Below, in pieces: positions 59,610 through 64,000 of a stretch of 64,000 bases of DNA (positions are counted from its first letter, which is position 1; the number at the start of each line of letters is the position of its first letter). Origin of the DNA: UBA1189 sp045660385 (lineage in GTDB: Bacteria; Bacteroidota; Bacteroidia; Bacteroidales; Bacteroidaceae); assembly GCA_045660385.1 (NCBI GenBank), contig JAZRDT010000053.1, positions 1 through 64,000 of the forward strand, read 5' to 3'. Under the pieces are notes generated by a model that saw only the letters and a list, made by a program, of their open reading frames with translations, was not told the origin of the DNA and ran no database searches. A program made the translations under genes and the position numbers.

Positions 59610-60536
59610 ATGGCTTTTATTGATTATTATAAAGTTCTAGGCATCGACCGCAATGCCACACAAGGCGACATCCGTAAGGCTTATCGCCGCTTGGCCAAAC
59701 TGTATCATCCCGATACCAACAAAGATAATCCCAACGCACAAGAACGCTTCCAGGAAATCAACGAAGCGAACGCCGTACTGAGCGATCCCGAGAAGCGAAA
59801 GAAGTACGACGAATATGGCGAACATTGGGTACACGCCGAAGAATACGAAGCACAACGCCGCCAATATGAGCAACAATACGGACAAGGCACCGGACAAGGC
59901 TTTGGCGGATTCAATTTCGGAGGCTTTGGCGACTTCACCCGCACGTCGGGAAACAATGAAGGATTCAGTGATTTCTTCGAGCAGCTGTTCGGAGGCGCAC
60001 GAAGAAGAAACAACAGGGCACCCGTACGCGGACAAGACTATGAATCTGAGCTGTCGCTTAGTTTGCGCGACGCAGCCACCACACACAAACAAGTACTCAC
60101 GGTCGGTGGTGAAACCGTGCGCGTCACCATTCCTGCCGGCATTGCCGACGGACAACGCCTCAAGTTACGTGGCCATGGCGGTGCAGCGCCACAAGGAGGC
60201 ACACGAGGCGACCTCTACGTCACCTTCCGCATCGCCCCTGACAAGACATTCACACGAGTAGGAAACGACCTACATATCACCGTTCACATCGCACTCACCA
60301 CCGCCGTACTTGGAGGAGAAATAACCGTCCCTACCCTACATCATGATGTGCGCCTTAAAGTCAAGGCAGGGACCCAACCTGACAGCAAACTGCGCTTACG
60401 CGGCAAGGGGTTCCCAATATACAAACATGAAGGCAGCTTCGGAGACCTCATCATCAGTATCAACATCACTATCCCCACCACACTGAGCGAACAACAGCGA
60501 ACATTCTTTACTAAACTACAGGAAACAGGTCTGTAG
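59610..60536 (+). CDS. DnaJ-class co-chaperone CbpA-like
   Basis: A 308-residue protein with an N-terminal J domain (DYYKVLGIDRNATQGDIRKA, then the HPD motif in KLYHPDTNK). A Gly/Phe-rich linker follows (about 90-135, GQGFGGFNFGGFGDF), then two C-terminal substrate-binding beta domains (VTIPAGIADGQRLKLRGHG and KVKAGTQPDSKLRLRGKG). The zinc-finger domain of DnaJ is absent, as in CbpA. It works with DnaK. A MerR-like CbpM modulator gene, often next to it, is not here. Confidence 0.92.
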   Translation: MAFIDYYKVLGIDRNATQGDIRKAYRRLAKLYHPDTNKDNPNAQERFQEINEANAVLSDPEKRKKYDEYGEHWVHAEEYEAQRRQYEQQYGQGTGQGFGGFNFGGFGDFTRTSGNNEGFSDFFEQLFGGARRRNNRAPVRGQDYESELSLSLRDAATTHKQVLTVGGETVRVTIPAGIADGQRLKLRGHGGAAPQGGTRGDLYVTFRIAPDKTFTRVGNDLHITVHIALTTAVLGGEITVPTLHHDVRLKVKAGTQPDSKLRLRGKGFPIYKHEGSFGDLIISINITIPTTLSEQQRTFFTKLQETGL

Positions 60537-60687
60537 CCACACCCACGAGTTCAAGCTATCGTCTAAAAGCGTTGCACGCATTTGCCGTTTACACAAGAAA
60601 ATAACCATCACTACTAAAAAGTTTGCATGGTTTATTTTCTTTTTCCCATGAAAAAATCTTAACTTTGCGAAGTTAACAAATTAGACT

Positions 60688-61371
60688 ATGCGCATTGACA
60701 TACTCACAGTATTACCCGAAATGATTGAAGGGTTCTTCGACTGCTCCATCATGGCACGAGCCAAGAAGAAGGGGCTAGCCGATATCGTAATACACAACAT
60801 ACGCGACTATACGACTGATAAACACCGCCGCACCGACGATTACCCCTTCGGCGGATGCGCCGGAATGGTCATGAAGATAGAGCCCATTGACAACCTCATT
60901 ACCAAGCTCAAGAGCGAGCGCCACTACGATGAAGTAATCTTCACTACACCCGATGGCGAGCAGTGGAATCAGAAGATGGCCAACACGATGTCCATGTGTG
61001 AGAACCTCATCATCCTATGCGGCCACTTCAAAGGCATCGACTATCGCATACGCGAACATCTCATCACGAAAGAGGTCAGCATAGGCGACTATGTACTCAC
61101 AGGAGGTGAGTTGGCGGCAGCAGTTATGGCCGACAGCCTCGTGCGTATTATTCCTGGAGTAATCAGCGATGAGCAATCAGCATTGTCAGACTCATTCCAG
61201 GACAATCTATTGGCTCCCCCCGTATATACTCGTCCTGCAGAATATAAGGGATGGCGCGTGCCCGATGTTTTGCTTTCAGGCCATGAAGCCAAGATACGCG
61301 AATGGGAGTTCCAACAGTCATTGGAACGCACCAAGCTACTGCGCCCCGACCTACTGGAAGGAGGCTTGTAA
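60688..61371 (+). CDS. trmD: tRNA (guanine-37-N1)-methyltransferase
   Basis: The 227-residue protein has the trefoil-knot SPOUT motifs: RIDILTVLPEM at the start, DDYPFGGCAGMVM, LCGHFKGIDYRIREHL, EVSIGDYVLTGGELAA and the C-terminal PDVLLSGHEAKIREWE. It methylates G37 next to the anticodon, which prevents frameshifting. A TAACTTTG box lies about 27 bases upstream. pyrB follows in the same direction after 58 bases. Confidence 0.96.
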   Translation: MRIDILTVLPEMIEGFFDCSIMARAKKKGLADIVIHNIRDYTTDKHRRTDDYPFGGCAGMVMKIEPIDNLITKLKSERHYDEVIFTTPDGEQWNQKMANTMSMCENLIILCGHFKGIDYRIREHLITKEVSIGDYVLTGGELAAAVMADSLVRIIPGVISDEQSALSDSFQDNLLAPPVYTRPAEYKGWRVPDVLLSGHEAKIREWEFQQSLERTKLLRPDLLEGGL

Positions 61372-61429
61372 TTACACATTCCGAGAGATTTAAATAAGAA
61401 TCAAATACAACGACTAATCATAACACGCC

Positions 61430-62341
61430 ATGACAAAGAGTTTCGTAACCATCGCCGACCTCAGTAAAGAAAAGATCATGAGTCTGCTCGAGGCCGCCAG
61501 CCGATTTGAGGCAAACCCCAACCGTAAAACTTTGGACGGAAAAGTAATTGCCACACTATTTTTCGAGCCATCAACCCGTACGCGCCTCTCTTTTGAGACG
61601 GCTGTAAACCGTTTGGCTGGTAGAGTTATCGGATTTAGCGATGCAGCCACATCCAGTTCATCGAAGGGCGAAAGCTTAAAGGACACCATCATGATGGTAA
61701 GCAACTATGCCGATCTCATCGTGATGCGCCACCACCTCGAAGGTGCTGCGCGCTATGCCAGCGAAATTTCGCCCGTACCCATCATCAATGCCGGTGATGG
61801 TGCCAACCAGCACCCCTCGCAGACAATGCTTGATCTTTATTCCATCTATAAGACACAAGGCACTTTGGAGAACCTCAACATATATCTGGTGGGAGACCTC
61901 AAATATGGCCGCACGGTACACTCACTGCTGATGGCCATGCGCCACTTCAATCCTCAGTTCCACTTTGTAGCCCCCAAGGAGCTGGCTATGCCCAACGAAT
62001 ACAAGCTCTACTGTAAGGAGCATGGCATCAACTATGTTGAGCACACCGATTTCACCGAGGAGACCATTGCCGATGCCGACATTCTTTATATGACTCGCGT
62101 ACAGCGCGAACGCTTCACCGACCTCATGGAATACGAGCGCGTAAAAGATGTATATATCCTTAAGGCCGATATGTTGAAGGGCACACGCGACAACCTGCGC
62201 ATTCTACACCCGCTTCCCCGTGTAAATGAGATTGCAACGGATGTCGACGAAAGTCCCAAAGCATACTATTTCCAACAAGCAAAGAACGGACTCTATGTGC
62301 GCGAAGCACTTATCTGCGACTGCTTGGGTATAGAGATTTAA
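61430..62341 (+). CDS. pyrB: Aspartate carbamoyltransferase catalytic subunit
   Basis: The 303-residue protein has the carbamoyl phosphate site FFEPSTRTRLSFETA, the 80s loop SSSKGESLKDT, MRHHLEGAARYA, NAGDGANQHPSQTMLD and the aspartate-site HPLPRVNEI. It makes carbamoyl aspartate in pyrimidine synthesis. It forms a two-gene unit with pyrI, which starts 43 bases later. The gap holds a direct repeat of ATGGACAATTAAAA. Confidence 0.96.
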   Translation: MTKSFVTIADLSKEKIMSLLEAASRFEANPNRKTLDGKVIATLFFEPSTRTRLSFETAVNRLAGRVIGFSDAATSSSSKGESLKDTIMMVSNYADLIVMRHHLEGAARYASEISPVPIINAGDGANQHPSQTMLDLYSIYKTQGTLENLNIYLVGDLKYGRTVHSLLMAMRHFNPQFHFVAPKELAMPNEYKLYCKEHGINYVEHTDFTEETIADADILYMTRVQRERFTDLMEYERVKDVYILKADMLKGTRDNLRILHPLPRVNEIATDVDESPKAYYFQQAKNGLYVREALICDCLGIEI

Positions 62342-62384
62342 TTGACAATGGACAATTAAAAATGGACAATTAAAAAGACAAGTT

Positions 62385-62846
62385 ATGAAAAACAATAAGA
62401 CAGAACTCCTCGTGGCAGCCCTCGAAAATGGCACCGTCATCGATCATATCCCATCGGAACTTGTGTTCACCATCGCTTCACTGCTCGAATTAGACAAGTT
62501 GAGCTCAGGCGTTACCATCGGATACAACCTCAACAGCAAGAAACTGGGCAAGAAGGGCATCATCAAAGTGGCCGACAAATTCTTCACCGACGAAGAGATA
62601 AGCCGTCTGTCCATAGTAGCTCCCAACGTGGTGCTCAACATCATCCGCAACTTTGACGTGGTAGAGAAGAAAGAGGTTATCATCCCCGACGAACTGCATG
62701 GTATCGTACGTTGCGGCAACCCCAAGTGCATTACCAACAACGAGCCCATGGGCACCTTCTTCCATGTAATTGACAAGACCGAAGGCATCCTCAAATGTCA
62801 CTACTGCGAGAAAGAGCAGAACAAAAGCGAAGTAAAGCTTGTATAA
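62385..62846 (+). CDS. pyrI: Aspartate carbamoyltransferase regulatory subunit
   Basis: The 153-residue protein has the nucleotide-binding N-terminal domain (ENGTVIDHIPSEL, LNSKKLGKKGIIK) and the C-terminal zinc domain with four Cys (RCGNPKCITN and LKCHYCEKE). It binds PyrB and allows feedback by CTP and ATP. A 77-base hairpin lies directly behind it. Confidence 0.96.
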   Translation: MKNNKTELLVAALENGTVIDHIPSELVFTIASLLELDKLSSGVTIGYNLNSKKLGKKGIIKVADKFFTDEEISRLSIVAPNVVLNIIRNFDVVEKKEVIIPDELHGIVRCGNPKCITNNEPMGTFFHVIDKTEGILKCHYCEKEQNKSEVKLV

Positions 62847-62857
62847 CCATGTATGAC

Positions 62858-62934
62858 TTGTGATTTATGACCTTGATTCATCTTCGGCATCATCAGACAC
62901 AATGAGCCGAGGCACGTCAGGTCATAAATCACAA
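62858..62934. repeat. Long inverted repeat between pyrI and the flavin reductase gene
   Basis: A perfect 16-bp stem (TTGTGATTTATGACCT at 62858-62873 with AGGTCATAAATCACAA at 62919-62934) encloses 45 bases that can form a weak inner stem (TCGGC/GCCGA). It starts 12 bases after the pyrI stop and ends 22 bases before the next start codon. It lacks a T run. Confidence 0.65.
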
Positions 62935-62956
62935 CGCTACAATCACACCATTCAAC

Positions 62957-63526
62957 GTGAAAGTAAACTGGAAACCTGGCACGATGATATACCCTCTGCC
63001 CGCAGTGATGGTCACCTGCGGCGCCACCGAAGAGGAATATAACATTATCACCATTGCATGGACGGGAACAATATGCACTAACCCACCCATGTGCTACATA
63101 TCAGTACGCCCCGAACGGCACTCGGCCGAGATCTTGAGACGCAATATGGAGTTTGTCATCAATCTCACCGATGCCTCCACAGCCTATGCCACCGACTGGT
63201 GCGGTGTACGCTCAGGCAAGGACTACAACAAATTCAAGGAGATGGGGCTCACACCCGGGAAAGCCACCATCGTGCAGGCTCCCATCATCGAAGAATCACC
63301 CTTATGCATCGAGTGCCGCGTCAAAGAGATCATCTCGTTAGGTTCGCATGACATGTATATCGCCGAAGTGGTCAACGTAATGGCCGACGACAAATATATA
63401 AACGAAGAAACCGGAAAGTTCGAACTGGCCGACAGCGATCCGCTCGTATACCTGCATGGAGGCTATTATCATTTGGGCGACAAGATCGGCAAGTTCGGTT
63501 GGTCGGTAGAAAAGAAGAAAAAGTAA
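62957..63526 (+). CDS. Flavin reductase-like FMN-binding protein
   Basis: A 189-residue protein of the flavin reductase-like split-barrel fold: KPGTMIYPLPAVMVTCG, IITIAWTGTICTNPPMCYIS, VRPERHSAEIL, FVINLT, and the C-terminal PLVYLHGGYYHLGDKIG. The start is GTG at 62957, since no ATG fits the conserved N-terminus. It binds FMN and may reduce it or another small compound. The next gene starts four bases after its stop. Confidence 0.88.
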   Translation: MKVNWKPGTMIYPLPAVMVTCGATEEEYNIITIAWTGTICTNPPMCYISVRPERHSAEILRRNMEFVINLTDASTAYATDWCGVRSGKDYNKFKEMGLTPGKATIVQAPIIEESPLCIECRVKEIISLGSHDMYIAEVVNVMADDKYINEETGKFELADSDPLVYLHGGYYHLGDKIGKFGWSVEKKKK

Positions 63527-63529
63527 GCC

Positions 63530-64000
63530 ATGAAACGGCAAATCGTATTCGTATTGGCTCTTTGTCTTTGTTTGGCAACCCATGCGAAACACAATCAAGA
63601 GTCGAAAGTCAACTATGGAGTGAAAGCTGGCTTCAGCTCCACCATATACGACATCATCCGTTTAGAAGTAAACTCCGCTCCCATCAACGAATACTCTGCC
63701 AAGTCCGAACTCAGCTCATTCTTCACTGTCTTTACCCGTTTCAACATCAAGCGCCATTATCTGCAGACCGAGCTGAGCTATAATTTCAGCAACTACTCCA
63801 TCCTATTCCCCTCCCACCAGTGGGATCCCACATTGGAGCAATCCCGACAATCGGTCGTCAACACCCAGATCAACGGACTCGAACTACCCATCTACTACGG
63901 CTACCACATCTTGAAAGAGGGTCCCTATGGCATGTCATTCTACATCGGTCCTAAAGCCAAGTATGTGATCAACGAGCACAGTCGGTATCGCTTCAGCAAC
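63530..64000 (+). CDS. PorT-like outer membrane beta-barrel protein, cut by window edge
   Basis: The gene runs from ATG 63530 to the window end without a stop, so 157 residues are seen. A signal peptide (MKRQIVFVLALCLCLATHA) is followed by amphipathic strands such as VNYGVKAGFSSTIYD, FFTVFTRFNIKRHYLQTELS and MSFYIGPKAKYVI. This is the pattern of the outer membrane barrel family (PorT / OMP_b-brl_2). It begins four bases after the flavin reductase gene and is likely in the same transcript. Confidence 0.75.
   Translation, partial: MKRQIVFVLALCLCLATHAKHNQESKVNYGVKAGFSSTIYDIIRLEVNSAPINEYSAKSELSSFFTVFTRFNIKRHYLQTELSYNFSNYSILFPSHQWDPTLEQSRQSVVNTQINGLELPIYYGYHILKEGPYGMSFYIGPKAKYVINEHSRYRFSN

Overview
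The window is chromosomal DNA from a gut-type member of the Bacteroidales (Bacteroides, Phocaeicola, Prevotella or Paraprevotella). The evidence is a short Bacteroidetes-type primary sigma factor, promoters of the TTTG-N19/20-TAnnTTTG type, a hybrid two-component sensor, a fused FeoA-FeoB iron transporter, a fused NfnA/NfnB-like flavoprotein, DUF5113 signalling proteins, many lipoproteins and small glycoside hydrolase loci. I cannot name the species.

Positions 1-10,000 form an accessory, repeat-rich zone around the sigma factor gene (966-1820). Between the sigma gene and a DUF1232 gene lies about 1.5 kb without a gene. It holds an inverted-repeat element with a mirror-symmetric array of a 9-bp motif, a foldback MITE-like element and other dispersed repeats. 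At 4.6-8.6 kb an AT-rich, toxin-like cluster reads leftwards: a lipoprotein, an overlapping secreted nuclease, a candidate immunity gene and a NAGPA-like secreted protein. Two small acidic proteins lie upstream.

Positions 10-30 kb carry an HTH protein, a tryptophanase-like lyase, an orphan hybrid two-component system, and the housekeeping set DUF4293-rpoZ-bamD. A tagaturonate reductase follows, paired with a large duplicated secreted protein. Then comes a compact four-gene set: a double-module histidine kinase, a response regulator, a membrane protein and a twin-ABC ATPase.

Positions 30-51 kb hold the NfnAB-like fusion, then a six-gene leftward operon. It runs from a clear promoter at 38.2 kb to a terminator at 32.7 kb and mixes a MORN protein, inositol monophosphatase, a 52-residue membrane protein, a secreted protein, a GH43 arabinanase and DNA polymerase III delta. 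Next are a lipocalin, a carboxyltransferase with an altered biotin domain, a GH2 lipoprotein, phoH, purC, a secreted phosphatase/nuclease, pepD, an OmpH-like protein and a PagL-like outer membrane enzyme.

Positions 51-64 kb hold a FISUMP-like lipoprotein, tRNA-Cys, a FeoAB protein with degraded GTPase motifs and its Cys-rich partner, an acyl-CoA synthetase, a META-domain lipoprotein, a 5'-nucleotidase, CbpA, trmD, pyrBI, a flavin reductase and the start of an outer membrane beta-barrel gene. The gene at each end of the window is cut.
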